Assembly (NCBI GenBank): GCA_001599815.1
Contig: BCIA01000002.1
Coordinates: 4,747,626 to 4,811,625 of the forward strand
DNA length: 64,000 nucleotides
Direction: 5' to 3'
Origin: Furcasterigmium furcatum
Taxonomy: Eukaryota; Ascomycota; Sordariomycetes; Glomerellales; Plectosphaerellaceae
A model generated the notes under the pieces. The model saw only the letters and a list, made by a program, of their open reading frames with translations, made no database searches and was not told the DNA's origin. This document shows positions 19,951-30,821 of the stretch, piece after piece. Each line of letters opens with the position of its first letter. Position 1 is the stretch's first letter. Position numbers and translations under genes: made by a program.

Positions 19951-22900
19951 CTAACCACCCGTAAAATCCGGGAAACCCTGTCTTATGTGGAGGTCCAATT
20001 GCTTCAGAGACACGGGCTTGACGAGATAATCATCGGCGCCAGCAGCTTTCGAAGAGTCTCGGTCGGAGGGGGCATCCTGACCAGTCACAATGAACAGGGT
20101 GCTCTGCTTCCAGCCGTGCTGCTTCTCGAGGGACCGTATTTGCCTCGTCGCCTCGAGGCCGTCGCAGACTGGCATTTGCAGGTCCATGAGGACCAGCTGG
20201 ATAGCAGCCCCTTCGCCGGTGGCTGCTAATTGCTGGTGCCGCAAGAAAATGTCGACAGCCTGCTTGCCATCTTTCGCGCTGATGTAGGGCAGCTTTCTCT
20301 TCTCGCAGTACATCTGCATGAAGCGGAGATTGATAACATTGTCATCGACAAGCAGTGCTGTGGGGTTGGAGGTTGTGAGAACAGGGAAGATGGAAGGCGG
20401 TTCGATGGTAGAGGAGGCCGGGTTGGGCGTCGGTAGGGGGGTGCATATGTCTTCCGAGACTTGGACGACTGTGTCTTCGGCTTCGGTTACCTGAATCGGT
20501 TGTGGTTCCGTGAGCTTGGTGCTTGCTAAAGACTCTACTATCGCGTCTAGCCTGGAGACTTCATCTGGCAGAAGAAGTGGAGGCGAGGAGGTGGTGAGTC
20601 CGGGTTGAGAGGCCCCAATCTCCCCAAGAAGCCTATCTGCTTCTGCAAGCGCCTTGGTGATCGTCGACGTGTAAAAGGGCCCGTCAATGTACACCAGGTT
20701 ATTGGGTGTCTGGCCAGGGGAAACCTCCTCTCTGGATGTCGGGCTGAGACAGACGGCGATGCGTGCCGGAGGGATTTGAGACAGATATTGGCGACGCTGT
20801 TCCGGATCGGGTACATCATCCACAATTGCAAAACAGTCGTCCATGGTGTCCGAGGAGGTGAAGCCGAGCCGGGTAAGCAATGTGGTCAAGTGATCACACG
20901 GGGATACCTTGTCGGATGCCAAGGGCAAGTAGTGGAACTTCGAGGGCAGGTATTTGAACGTCGAGGCCAGCGGCTGCGCTGGCGAGGTTGAAGGAACGCA
21001 TTCCAGCTCCCGGAAGGTGGCTCTGAAATGAGAACCGCGACCGATGGCCGACGATACCAACGTCACAGATCCATTAAGGAGGGCTGCGAATTTGGAGGCG
21101 ATGGTCAAGCCGAGTCCCGCGCCAGTCGAGTGCTCGCCGACCTTTTCGTATGGTTCGAAGATTCGTTCGTGGTGCTCTGGATTGATGCCGTGACCGGTGT
21201 CCTCGATGTCGACGACGAGCTCTCTCGAGTCCGAATGCAGGGACATGGTGACTGTGACGATTCCCTCTGGCGTGTTGTGAATGGCGTTGACAATGAGAGG
21301 AAGCAAGCTGTCTCGAAGCAAGTTGTGATCCGCCTGGAAACCGTCGCAGTCCGGCGATGGGATGTGACTGAAGAAAATGGACGGCCGGTATCTGTTGTCT
21401 CCTGAGAAGATCTTTTTCGTCTCCTCTGCCAAATCGGCCTCAACTTCTTGGAGAGAGTGTGTGGCGTGGGATCTGTCCGCAACTGCGATTCCGGCCCATC
21501 GGTTGAGCGTAATCATGCTGTTAACAATTGAAATCAGGTCTCGCCCCGACGTCTTGATCGTATCAAGATACACGTATGGTGCGCCGGAGTTGGCCGCCGA
21601 AGCGGAGGCGGAGGCTGCCTCGAGAAAGGTGTTCCGCGCGATCAGCTCCTCGGCTAGAAGCTCCACGCAGCCGAGGATACCATGGATTGGGGTCCGGAGC
21701 TGGTGGGAGAATCCGCGCAAGAACTCGTCCTTTGCCTTGATGGCTTCGTTGAGGAGACGTTTGTGCCACGCTTGAGATATTATGCTCGCACATGTCTGGA
21801 CAAACCAGAGGTCGATGTCGTCGAAGACCAGTCGGAAGTCGTTCGATGCCACGGCCAGGAGACTGGACCCCGAAGCGCTTTCGAACTTGGCGGTAAGAAC
21901 ACGCACGACCCTGGCGGTCGGAAGCTCGAGGCAGTTGGACTTGGCGATGAAGTCGTCGATGTAGTCAGTGTCCTCCCACACGCCGTCCTCGAGGTCGGCA
22001 AGGAGCAAGGGCGCCCGTCCTTCAACCTCTAGATGAGTGGCCTTGGCGGATTTGAGGCTGATCGCCGCATGTGGATAAGTGATTCTCAAGATGTTGAGGA
22101 TGGGCTCCTCGCCTGTCGCATCGTCCATTTCAGCCTGCGCGGCGGCAAGGAGGTCGGTCATCTGACGCCGTTCCCGCTGGCGCCTCACCCTGGCGCATTG
22201 CACGAGATCCGAGACAATCCAGTCGGCAAGGTGGGCAATAGCTCGCTGCTGCATCTTGGTCAAGGGCGCTTGGCTCGTGCTGGAGGCCACGCAGAGCGAT
22301 CCCAAGCCGACCACTTCACCGGATTCGGTCTGCAATCGGAGCGGTGCCCCAGCATAAGCATGTAGCCGGCCGGACTCAACATATGGGCACTCTTTGAACC
22401 TCCAATCTTCCAGCATGTTCGGCATCAGAAAGACGCTCTGAAGAAAGGACATTAGCGGGGTAGATCCCACGGTATGGAAGGACCCAAGTCTTCGACTCAC
22501 ACCTGGTGGCTGGGTGATTGTATGCGCGCAGATGGTCTCGCCGCGAGGCAGGATGCCAAGAGGCAGCCCGACCGTGGCATAGCGGGTGTAGTAGTTGACG
22601 TCGAGAAACCCGATGACGGAGAACTCCCAATCGGCCGATTCCTGCGCGAGATGCGCCTTCTCCTGGAGTCCAGAGAGAAACTCCACCTCGTTGAGGATGT
22701 CGCGAGTGTAGTACCAGAGCATCGACAGCCTGAGCCTCTCGTCCTTGGCAAGTGTGGCGCGCAGGTATCGATCCGAACCGCAGGCGGGTTGGTTCGGGAT
22801 CAACGCGGGCGCATACGGGTCGGCATTCTGGGGGTAGTTGGAATCGTGTCTTTCCCGAGACCAGGCTTCGACGGGCTTCTCGAGCCCATCCGGGTCGAAG

Positions 22901-23085
22901 ATCGGTCCTACTGTCTGCGGGCGAGAGGACGGAAGGGAGTGCTTCGACGTAAGAACGGCGGCGTCTGCCTTCACGACGGATGATGGCATCTTGGGTCGGG
23001 TCGCAGATGGCGTCGTTGTCGTCGTGACAGTGGTCGCCGTCGTCGCAGGGTTCGCCGTTGCCGCCGTCGCCGCCGCCGCCGGCAT
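19951..23085 (-). CDS. Hybrid histidine kinase with GAF-like sensor and receiver
   Basis: Start at ATG 23085 (the longer frame to 23130 begins with GTG). About 1,044 codons if unspliced. Domain order: low-complexity Ala/Thr N-terminus; GAF-like sensor around FSVIGFLDVNYYTRYATVGL and CAHTITQPPG; H-box FLRGFSHQLRTPIHGILGC; N-box LLPLIVNAIHNTPEG; G1 VDIEDTGHGI; G2 GAGLGLTIASKFA; then an insert and a C-terminal receiver with acidic pair LVDDN, phospho-Asp in VLMDLQMPVCDG and Lys in DDYLVKPVS. A 63-nt stretch at 22438-22500 begins GTGAGT and ends CAG, is in frame, and interrupts the GAF domain, so it is probably an intron. Acts in phosphorelay signalling through an HPt protein; stimulus unknown. 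Confidence 0.92.
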   Translation of the reverse strand: MPAAAATAATANPATTATTVTTTTTPSATRPKMPSSVVKADAAVLTSKHSLPSSRPQTVGPIFDPDGLEKPVEAWSRERHDSNYPQNADPYAPALIPNQPACGSDRYLRATLAKDERLRLSMLWYYTRDILNEVEFLSGLQEKAHLAQESADWEFSVIGFLDVNYYTRYATVGLPLGILPRGETICAHTITQPPGVSRRLGSFHTVGSTPLMSFLQSVFLMPNMLEDWRFKECPYVESGRLHAYAGAPLRLQTESGEVVGLGSLCVASSTSQAPLTKMQQRAIAHLADWIVSDLVQCARVRRQRERRQMTDLLAAAQAEMDDATGEEPILNILRITYPHAAISLKSAKATHLEVEGRAPLLLADLEDGVWEDTDYIDDFIAKSNCLELPTARVVRVLTAKFESASGSSLLAVASNDFRLVFDDIDLWFVQTCASIISQAWHKRLLNEAIKAKDEFLRGFSHQLRTPIHGILGCVELLAEELIARNTFLEAASASASAANSGAPYVYLDTIKTSGRDLISIVNSMITLNRWAGIAVADRSHATHSLQEVEADLAEETKKIFSGDNRYRPSIFFSHIPSPDCDGFQADHNLLRDSLLPLIVNAIHNTPEGIVTVTMSLHSDSRELVVDIEDTGHGINPEHHERIFEPYEKVGEHSTGAGLGLTIASKFAALLNGSVTLVSSAIGRGSHFRATFRELECVPSTSPAQPLASTFKYLPSKFHYLPLASDKVSPCDHLTTLLTRLGFTSSDTMDDCFAIVDDVPDPEQRRQYLSQIPPARIAVCLSPTSREEVSPGQTPNNLVYIDGPFYTSTITKALAEADRLLGEIGASQPGLTTSSPPLLLPDEVSRLDAIVESLASTKLTEPQPIQVTEAEDTVVQVSEDICTPLPTPNPASSTIEPPSIFPVLTTSNPTALLVDDNVINLRFMQMYCEKRKLPYISAKDGKQAVDIFLRHQQLAATGEGAAIQLVLMDLQMPVCDGLEATRQIRSLEKQHGWKQSTLFIVTGQDAPSDRDSSKAAGADDYLVKPVSLKQLDLHIRQGFPDFTGG

Positions 23086-23663
23086 GTCTGTTTGCAGCAG
23101 ACGAGGTCCCGAAAGAGGGAATAGAATCACAGTTGAACCGGTACGATGGGTTTCGGAGAACGAACGTGGGGATTGGAACTTAAAGGCATTGGGCCGCCCC
23201 GTTCTCTCCGGCCGGCGCTAATCCGGAGGCGGTTAGGCTCTTGAGCGATCACGATCGCTATCAGTCTCTTGGGTCACGTGAACGGTGTCCACAATGGCCG
23301 AGACCCAGGTCTGGGCGGGTCTCGAGTCTCGTCGGGTTCCTTGGTGGCGAATCATTTGCCAAGGAAATCAAGGCACGTCCCTCAGTGCCTTTGGTCGCGG
23401 TGTTCGATGGCAACGCTTCTTCTCTGACAGCGCAGATCGCCAGCTTCACGGCCGCCGCATCATCCCCCGCTGCCCCACCACCCACGTGTTTGGAAGGGCA
23501 CTGCTGCGCTCGGAGGAATTGGGTTCTAGTGTTCATTTGAGGATCTAGGTAGATACCAGCAACCAAGCATTGGTTCTTGTTGTACGAGTAGCGATGCTAT
23601 CACGAGCATTTCCAGACCCAAAGCATTTTCTGGCCTGGAAGCTCATCTTCCGCCACAGGCAGT
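23086..23663. other. Intergenic, promoter of histidine kinase
   Basis: About 580 bp. No supported gene; small ORFs on both strands have no motifs. Confidence 0.45.
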
Positions 23664-25383
23664 CTAGACACCTGTCCGGGACTTCTCCTCCACATAGGTA
23701 ACCCGACCCTGCACACTTTCTGCGGCCCTTTCCTTCTCGTCGAAGGCCGCATCTTGCTCCTCCGCGTCGCGGTTGCCGTACAGGCCGATCTTGTACCAAG
23801 GAAGCTCGAACAGACGGTCCATGCTCTCCAGAGATCGACCGGCCGTCTCGGGGATGGAGACGACAACCCAGATGAATCCTATGATCAACACGCCCGCGTA
23901 GCACCAGAAAGTGCCGTTCGGGTTGATACCGCCCTCAGAGGTAGGCAGAAGCATGTTGGGGGTGGCGCGACTGCTGCCGTACTGACTGACGAAGTGCAGG
24001 GTCATGGCCAGGGAGGTGGCGAGGGCGCGCACCCGCAGGGGGAACAGCTCGGCGGTGAGGATGTAGGACATGGTGTTCCAGCCGAGAGCCCAGCCGATGC
24101 CCGAGATGTAGATCATGGCGACGGCGCCGCGGGCGCCTGCTGATGCCCCGTGCGGGTTCGGCACCGCTGTCAGGAAGCTGCCCACGTAGACCATGGCGAT
24201 GGCCTGTAGGGCGATTCCGGCCATGAGGGCGCGCTTACGCCCGATAACATCGACCAAGAACAACGCGCAGGCGACAGCCGAGATGAGCTTGACGATACCG
24301 AAAATCGCCGTGACGAGAAGTCCCGTCTCTTTTCCCGTGATTCCGAGGATGTGGAAGAGATCGGGGGCATACAGCGTGATAGACCCTGCGCCGGACCACT
24401 GTGCCAAAACCTGCACCATACTGGCGAGATAGAGACGGTAGAGGTTGCTTGGGACCATGAACAGCTCCTTGACAGCGCCGAAAAAGTTGGCATTGGCGGC
24501 TTCCAGCTCGTGCTCGTGAGCGGCCTGGATCGCGGAAATCTCGCGGATGATATAGTCCGAGTCTATCGGCTGTCGTCGGAGGCGCGATAGAACGAATGTT
24601 GCCTTCTCGGCGTCGCCTTTCTTGATTAGGAAGCGTGGCGACTCGTACTGCATGAAGCTGAGAATGAAAATGAGACCGGCAAACATGAGATGGACGCTCG
24701 TCGGGACCAGCCAACGGGCATGGGTGTTATCTCCCATGTGAATCGAGGCGCCATAGTTAGCGAAATAGGCCAGGACGATGCCCAGGTAGACGAAGCCGGA
24801 GAATACACAGGTACAAAGACCCCGGACAGACGCCGGGGCAATCTCCGCAAGGTAGACAGGGCCTACCACAGCTGTCTGTCCGACACCCAGGCCGGCGATG
24901 AAGCGACCAGCGTAGATGGCGCCAAGGCTTCCCTGGTTGCACATGAAGATAGTGATGCCAGCTATCCACACCAGGCAGAGTTGGCGAGTAGCCCAGATAC
25001 GACCGATCTGATCGCAGATGAGGAAGGCACTGTAGAATGCGAGTTAGCGGGTGTCGTTGACTTCTATGAGAGGCGAGCCTCTCCCCACGCTGAGAGGGGA
25101 CTTACATGAGTGCGCCGCCTACGCAGCCAATCTGGACCATGGAAGAGACATTGGCTTTGATGTTCGCTCTCTCAACCACGGAGTAGCTCTCGAAATCGAT
25201 GTAACGCTGGAAATCTTTGGACTGAAAGGCGCCGGAGATGAGACCCTCGTCGATACCACGGGCTGCGCCCAGCAAACCGAAGGAGACAACAGCGAACCAG
25301 AGGCGCCAGTTGAAAACACCCTTTGGCTCGTCAATATCACCGAGCCGGAAGATGTTAACAGGCTTCTTGACACCGCCAGCCAT
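23664..25383 (-). CDS. MFS sugar/quinate-type transporter
   Basis: Exons 25383-25106 and 25029-23664 (minus) give 1,644 nt, 547 aa, the usual length with 12 membrane helices. Sugar-porter signatures: AGRFIAGLGVGQTAVVGPVYLAE, YESPRFLIKKGD before the central loop, FLVDVIGRKRALMAG, and PETAGRSLESMDRLFELPWY at the end. The N-terminal half has RGIDEGLISGAF in place of the usual GYDxGxISG. Plasma-membrane proton symport of a sugar or related polyol/acid is expected. The substrate cannot be assigned. It is single and not obviously clustered. Confidence 0.9.
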
Positions 25384-27563
25384 CGTGTCGAGTTGTCTTG
25401 GAGTTGTAGGAGGTGGTCGAGGAGATGGGCTGAGCACTTGCTTGGGTGGTTCTGATGTTGGAGATGGGGCGGGAACCCTTGATCCTTTTTAACTTGACTG
25501 ACGGATGAGACTGGAAGTAGCGCTCTCCGCGTGCGGCTCCATGTGTGTCGTGTTCCAAAGACCGTTTACCCCGTGGAGGCGGGAAGAGTGAAGGTTGGAG
25601 AATGATCACGCTCTCCACCTGGAGTTACTTTGACTGAGTCGGTCACCCCGGGGGCCGGAAGTCATGGTAGCGGGGTCCCCATACCACTCCCGCGGGTGTG
25701 GACGACGCTGACAGGCGTTACAGGACGGAGCGATGGTGTTCTCTGGGCCGGAGTGTTCCCGCGGCTCTGACACCGGGGCCGGGGCCCCATCCCGCATGCC
25801 AAGTCGGGCTTGGCTCGATGCCAAGGCCCGGTTTTCTCGGCTCGCACGGCATTTAAGATGCCTGCGGCCCCCGCCGGTGTCAACCATCGCCTTCGCCTCC
25901 CTGGCACCCCCAATGTCCCTGCTCCTTCGCAGTGTTTCCACAGGCAAGAAAACAGCCCAATGAGACGTGCTTGTCACGGGCGGGAGGCCCGGCACTGGCA
26001 GAGGATAGCGATTTTCCCCCACATAACTGGCACCTTGGGCCCCGAAAGCGCGTCACTCGCCCCCGTACCGGTCACCGCGCACATTCCAATTCCCACGGAT
26101 TACTCCCTGCCCGCAACGGTGACCACTTCTCCCGCGGCTACGATAATACTACTCCCGCGGCTCCGAACCTCTTTCCGTGGGAGGTTTCTTGCCGTCGAAC
26201 GCAATGCCAGCGACGTCAGTACTACGCTGCCGCGGCCCGGAAGGCTCTGTTGGCCAATAAAGTATTGTTGACTGGTATGGAATTTTATTATTCACGCATC
26301 CATTGCCTGTACAGCAATCTCTCTCAGCTCCAGGAGTATATCTCGGGATCAACCCCATTCCCATCGCCCGCACGCGCTTCTGCCTTCACCTCGAAGTCTT
26401 CCAACGCCTCTAATAACGCCTCGCTATCCCGCCATTGTTTCCTCCCAAAGCTTGGGTAGGAAATGGGGACTGAACTTTGCCTGAGGCCAAACGTCCAAGG
26501 TGCACTGGCAACGGAAATGATGCGTGCCTGACGCGACAACGATCGTTGACTCCACGTCCACATACGGACCAAGTGCGCGGGCGAAATTTATTCATTCTTC
26601 ACCACGGTCTCCATGGCAAGAGAGAGGTCATATCCGAGAACTCCACTCGCAGCATTTTCAGTTGGCTGCGCTACGATGGATGGTTGAGAGAGATCTCCGA
26701 ACTCACGAGTGGCTCGATGTGCTTGATCCTGACGACGAGAATGAAGTCGACCATGACAGCGAAGCTTTTTCTTTAAAACACACTAAGATTTCACACCAAT
26801 CAAGATTTGGTTATCTTGCCTGGATGGTCATTCCAGCATTGGAAGACCAGGCGCAATGAATTGCATATCGAATGCAGTAGTCTTGAGCAGGCCTTTCTTA
26901 CTCTGATCGGTGAAGCTGTCTGGAAATGCAGGATATCAAGGCAGCTCTCCAGATATCGCTCGGGAATGCGTCGCGAGAGATAAAGTAGTTAGATGTCTTC
27001 AGCACGTGGTCGGTCATGATGAGGGTCGCCGTCATGGTAAGCGAGGAGGGGGCAAGGCCTGGGTCAAGGCAGGAAGTCTGGGATGACAATTAAAACCAGA
27101 GGAACAGCACGTCTGGGGTACATCTGGCAGCGAGCGGGTCGAGATCCTATTGATAGATCCTGAGCTCTCACGGCTTCCTCAGTGTCGTAACATCTGCTCC
27201 CCCCACGATTTGTTTGATTGCTATTTCTGGCCATGCACTGCCAGGAATTCTTTTCCTCGCACATTCTCCACATTGTGCCAGATAGTGGACGAAGCGGTCA
27301 CTATCAACCACACGCTTGATCAGGCTGGCTATGGCCAAGAACGCCGTGGCTGGCGTGGTAGGCCTCCCGCATACAACTTGGCGGACATGTCTCAGTGGCC
27401 AGCGTCCAATCCGGTCATGAGCACCACATGCTGAGCGTTTAAGTAAATGTGCCTTTTCATCCGTTGAGCCCTCCACATCTTCCGTGTCAGGTTTCCAGGC
27501 GCCCGAATCGCGCATCTCGGTCACTACCACTGTCCAACCCCCAAGCCAGTTTATTCCGTAGCC
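25384..27563. other. Large intergenic region, no confident gene
   Basis: About 2.2 kb. A frame at 26524-26859 (+) ends in an acidic stretch LDVLDPDDENEVDHDSEAF but has no good start and no recognised domain; it may be a relic. The segment 25640-26250 is GC-rich with repeated short CCGCGG/CCCGCGG runs. Nothing else supported. Confidence 0.4.
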
Positions 27564-28353
27564 ATGGATCTCTCTGGTCTGAGTGAAGCGGATCTCGAGA
27601 TCATCATCCAGTTTCAACTGGAAGATTTGAAGGCACTGACACTCTCAGAAACCAGCAAAGGCAAAAACCGTGAAGGAGAGAATTCGGACGCGTACATCGC
27701 TGCACAGGTCTTTCAGTCCGAAATTGAAGGAATCCAGCATTTCCAAGCCGACCGGCGCATATGCCTCAGCATCGCACGAGCAATCGCCACAGACAGCGCC
27801 GTCTGTGACCGTGTCGCCAACAGCGACGAGCCATCCGACATCGATCCCGCTGTAGCCGGCCCATCAAACTCCAACGACGCCGAAGACGAGGACACGGATG
27901 CCCCTTTTGCCCGGGATTTCTCCTATAGCGAGGATGAGTCCGATGAGCAACCGGAATCATCTGCTCTGGCCGCGGGCCGTGCACAAAAGTCCAGCCAGAA
28001 GCGCGCGTGCGTCGCGTGCGCCGATGAGTCCTCCGAGATGTACAGGTGCCCCTGCCAACACACGTACTGCGACGGGTGTCTCCAGAAACTTTTCGAAGCG
28101 GCCACGACGGACGAGTCTCTTTTCCCTCCCCGCTGCTGCGGCAAACCTATCTCCCTGGGGGACACCCAGGAGCGCCTCGACGCCGGGATTCTTACAGTCT
28201 TCCTCGAGAAAACCATCGAGTTCGAGACGGCAGAGCGAACATACTGCCATGAAACTGCCTGCTCAGCCTTCATCCCCTCGTCGTCGATCCACGATAAGAC
28301 AGCGACGTGCCCGAGATGCCGCTGTCTTACGTGCGCCGGTTGCGGCCGCGGGA

Positions 28354-28355
28354 TA
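28354..28355. repeat. Target-site duplication TA, left
   Basis: TA immediately before AGTCACC; the matching TA is at 30197-30198. TA duplication is the hallmark of Tc1/mariner insertion. Confidence 0.85.
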
Positions 28356-28398
28356 AGTCACCCCACCCACATTTGGGTCACCCCCCCATATGGGTCAT
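28356..28398 (+). repeat. Left terminal inverted repeat of Fot1/Pogo element
   Basis: Begins AGTCACCCCACCCACATTT and is the inverted match of 30155-30196, with about two substitutions and a one-base length difference in a C-run. A subterminal TGGGTCA is repeated within it. Confidence 0.88.
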
Positions 28399-28429
28399 GT
28401 AAATCGGCATCATTCCAGAGGCATCACGC

Positions 28430-30053
28430 AAACCAAAAACATCCAATTCGCCCAAAAACCCACCTATTCTAGCCAAAATTAATAACAGAGACTTTCAAAA
28501 TAGGCTTCCTGTTCATACGAAGGTACACCTTGCCTCTAAAGAATGGCCCCCGCCTTCAGTTACGCCCGTTTTATAGCCTCAATACCTAAAAATCGCCCAT
28601 TTAGATCAGGCAACACACGCTACTTCCTATTAGGGCGATAGAGTTATAACTGCCTATCTAGGCGCTATATCCGAAGGTCAGATTCGACCTGCTAGAAGGC
28701 GCGGGCATCAATTGCCTTGCCTGCCTTATGAAAAAGGCGCCGAATTACGCGCTTTCCAACATCATCTTAGGCCACAAGGCGAAAAAGGTCCGCTAACGCT
28801 TACCGCAGGTCAGCTGAAGTTACGGGCGTTAACCACTCTAAAAGCCGGTTTTTAACCGTCTTCTAAGGAGTTTTTAGGCACTCTAGAGCAACCAGTTGTT
28901 ATACCATAGGATTCGTAAGTATGCGATGTAGCGCCCAAGGACATAGACCACTTACGCGCCACCCTAACTAGATATTCCTTATTGTCAAGGCTTACTTACG
29001 CGCGAGGGCGTATATAAGAAGGAAATTAACCTTGCTAATAGGCGTAGATTCCAGCTATAGCTCTAACTAACCTACTAACCGCCGATACGCTGCCTTAAGA
29101 GGCCCGAATACCGCTAAATCTAGAGGTTAGGTGATATACGATAAATAAGCAGGTAAAAACAAAAGGTAAAGCTTATTCCTAAAGCATTCATACATAAAAT
29201 CCGTGGTCGTATAGCTTCCATGCCTATTAAGCACAAGGCAACGTTGCGAATTCGTAATATTAGCCCGCTCCTAGGACATCGGGATAAAGATTATGCAAAG
29301 CCATTCGGTAGCGCAATCATTTAAAGTCCACTCATTTTCGGTAGCTACAAACTTCCAGGCATCGAATTCGTCCATCCGGGAAGGAAACCACTACTATTAG
29401 ACCGTTTTTCCCTTAAAAATAACAAGTAGAGGCATAAACTAGCCTCCCGCCGAGACATACTCGATAACTATCGTCTACACACGTGACCCCGAGGATATCT
29501 TAATCACCCGTTTGTATTAACTTGGTCTAACAACGATACCGTTAATACCTTCGCCTTCCATTAGACCAGATTCATCTATATTATAGAGATTATCAGGGTA
29601 TATCGCGGGGAGACCTGCCTCTTTGGCGAACTTGAAGAATCTCTCGAGCGTAGCTGGCGTGGTGCCTTAGACGCGTTAGGAATTAAGGCGTACGCTGCGG
29701 AGGCTCTTTATAGTGGGATTTCGACGAAAAAACGCGTCTATCTAGTGTTTTCCGATTAGCCTTAAGTCTCCCTGGGCACGTAGGATATGCTAGGCGAATT
29801 CCTTAACTTAGAGGTGGGATAGGGCGAACCCTAACGCGCCCTAGGTAATAACCTAGTTTGCGAGTAGGGATTCCTATACTCGAGAGAGCCGTTACTAGGA
29901 TTCAAACGCATCACGACGCGGTTAGTGACCTTTCATCCGATTCTAAAGCGTTATCAGAGGTATCCCCTAGGCGCGCAACGCGCCACGTACACTACACCCG
30001 GAGGCTATATCGGATAATACGTTTTGGAGGTTGTTTTCGGTGTATTTTGGCAT
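28430..30053 (-). pseudogene. Fot1/Pogo DDE transposase, many nonsense mutations
   Basis: On the minus strand, MPKYTENNLQNVLSDIASG at 30053 is the N-terminal helix-turn-helix of Pogo-type transposases. Around 29640-29330 lie recognisable DDE-domain blocks: FFKFAKEAGLPAIYPDNLYN, then NIDESGLMEGEGINGIVV with the first catalytic Asp, KRVIKISSGSRV followed by a stop where Trp is usual, PLLVIFKGKTV followed by three consecutive stops (TAA TAG TAG) where the family has Gln residues, then WFPSRMDEFDAWKF. The stops are explained by C-to-T or G-to-A transitions, as in repeat-induced point mutation. The 3' limit is approximate. Confidence 0.85.
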
Positions 30054-30154
30054 AAAAACCCTGAATATCTGGTTAGTTTTATAATCGGGGCGGTGGTTGT
30101 TGAGAAAAACGTACTTTTCTGTCGTGGTGGTGGAGGTGGGTTGTGGCAAAAAGG

Positions 30155-30196
30155 GCGACCCAAATGGGGGGTGACCTAAATGTGGGTGGGGTGACT
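30155..30196 (-). repeat. Right terminal inverted repeat of Fot1/Pogo element
   Basis: Reverse complement begins AGTCACCCCACCCACATTT, matching the left end at 28356. Followed by TA at 30197-30198. Confidence 0.88.
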
Positions 30197-30821
30197 TACA
30201 CATAGGCGATTGTCCCGATGATCCAGAAACCTAAGCTGTGCGAGCATTTGCAGCTGAACAGGGCTGGCAAACGTGTTTCCAGTGTCGTCGTATCGTGGAG
30301 CTAGACCATGGATGCAATCATATGAGTGAGCATCAACCCTCTACAACCCAGTGAGGAAGACCAGAGCTGACCATAGTCAACGGCTACATGTAGCATGTCT
30401 GTGTGGCGCTCAATTCTGCTACGTGTGTAGCGAGGTCTGGAAGACTTGCCGTTGCGCACAATGGGATGAGGAACGCTTGGAAAGGAGAGCCCGCGACAAC
30501 GTAGTGCGGCGCGGCCGCGGCGGGGTTGTCCATCACATCGGAAGGGTGCAAGCAGAGATGGAGCACCTCCGGGCGAATCACCAGTGTCAGCACCGAAACT
30601 GGCTGCATCGCTCCGGACGGTACCGCTGCGATGAGTGTCGCGACGTGATGACGCAGTATGCCTTGGAATGCCGGCAGTGCCACATCATGGCGTGTCGACG
30701 GTGTACCTTGAATCGTCTTTGAGTGTTGCTTAGAGACTCCTCGAAAACGGAACCACCATCTGAGTTAAAATGGAAATATAGGGATGAAAATGCGACTTGA
30801 TTATCTTGACTGTCGCCCCTT

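Larger units (their letters stand above)
28356..30196 (-). mobile_element. Fot1/Pogo-type Tc1/mariner DNA transposon, RIP-degraded
   Basis: 1,841-bp element with about 43-bp inverted repeats and TA target duplication, inserted in the RBR gene. It is visibly more AT-rich than its surroundings and has no long ORF. The minus strand carries a decayed transposase starting at 30053. Size, ends beginning AGTCA, TA duplication and transposase all agree with fungal Fot1/Pogo elements. It is non-autonomous now because of many stops. Confidence 0.93.
27564..30722 (+). pseudogene. RBR (RING-IBR-RING) E3 ubiquitin ligase, disrupted by transposon
   Basis: The gene runs 27564-28355, is interrupted by a mobile element, and resumes 30199-30325, intron, 30394-30722. 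These pieces sum to 1,248 nt, exactly 416 codons. RING1 is CVACADESSEMYRCPCQHTY ... PRCCGKPI. The IBR starts at RTYCHETACSAFIP and is split at the third Cys pair (CAGCGRGI | HIGDCPDDPET). RING2 is CFQCRRIVELDHGCNHM, intron, TCLCGAQFCYVC, with the catalytic Cys in GCNHM. After removal of the element and one TA, the frame is restored except for TAA at 30232-30234, where a Gln codon CAA would fit (PET*AVRAFAAEQGW). The gene is therefore dead twice. RBR ligases transfer ubiquitin through a Cys thioester; the substrate is unknown. Confidence 0.88.

Noticed and set aside
19951..22983. Several open frames on the plus strand opposite the histidine kinase
   Set aside because: Antisense shadows of a gene with complete kinase and receiver motifs.
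26524..26859. 111-aa frame with an acidic stretch
   Set aside because: No ATG in a sensible place, no recognised domain and no supporting exons; kept only as a remark in the intergenic entry.
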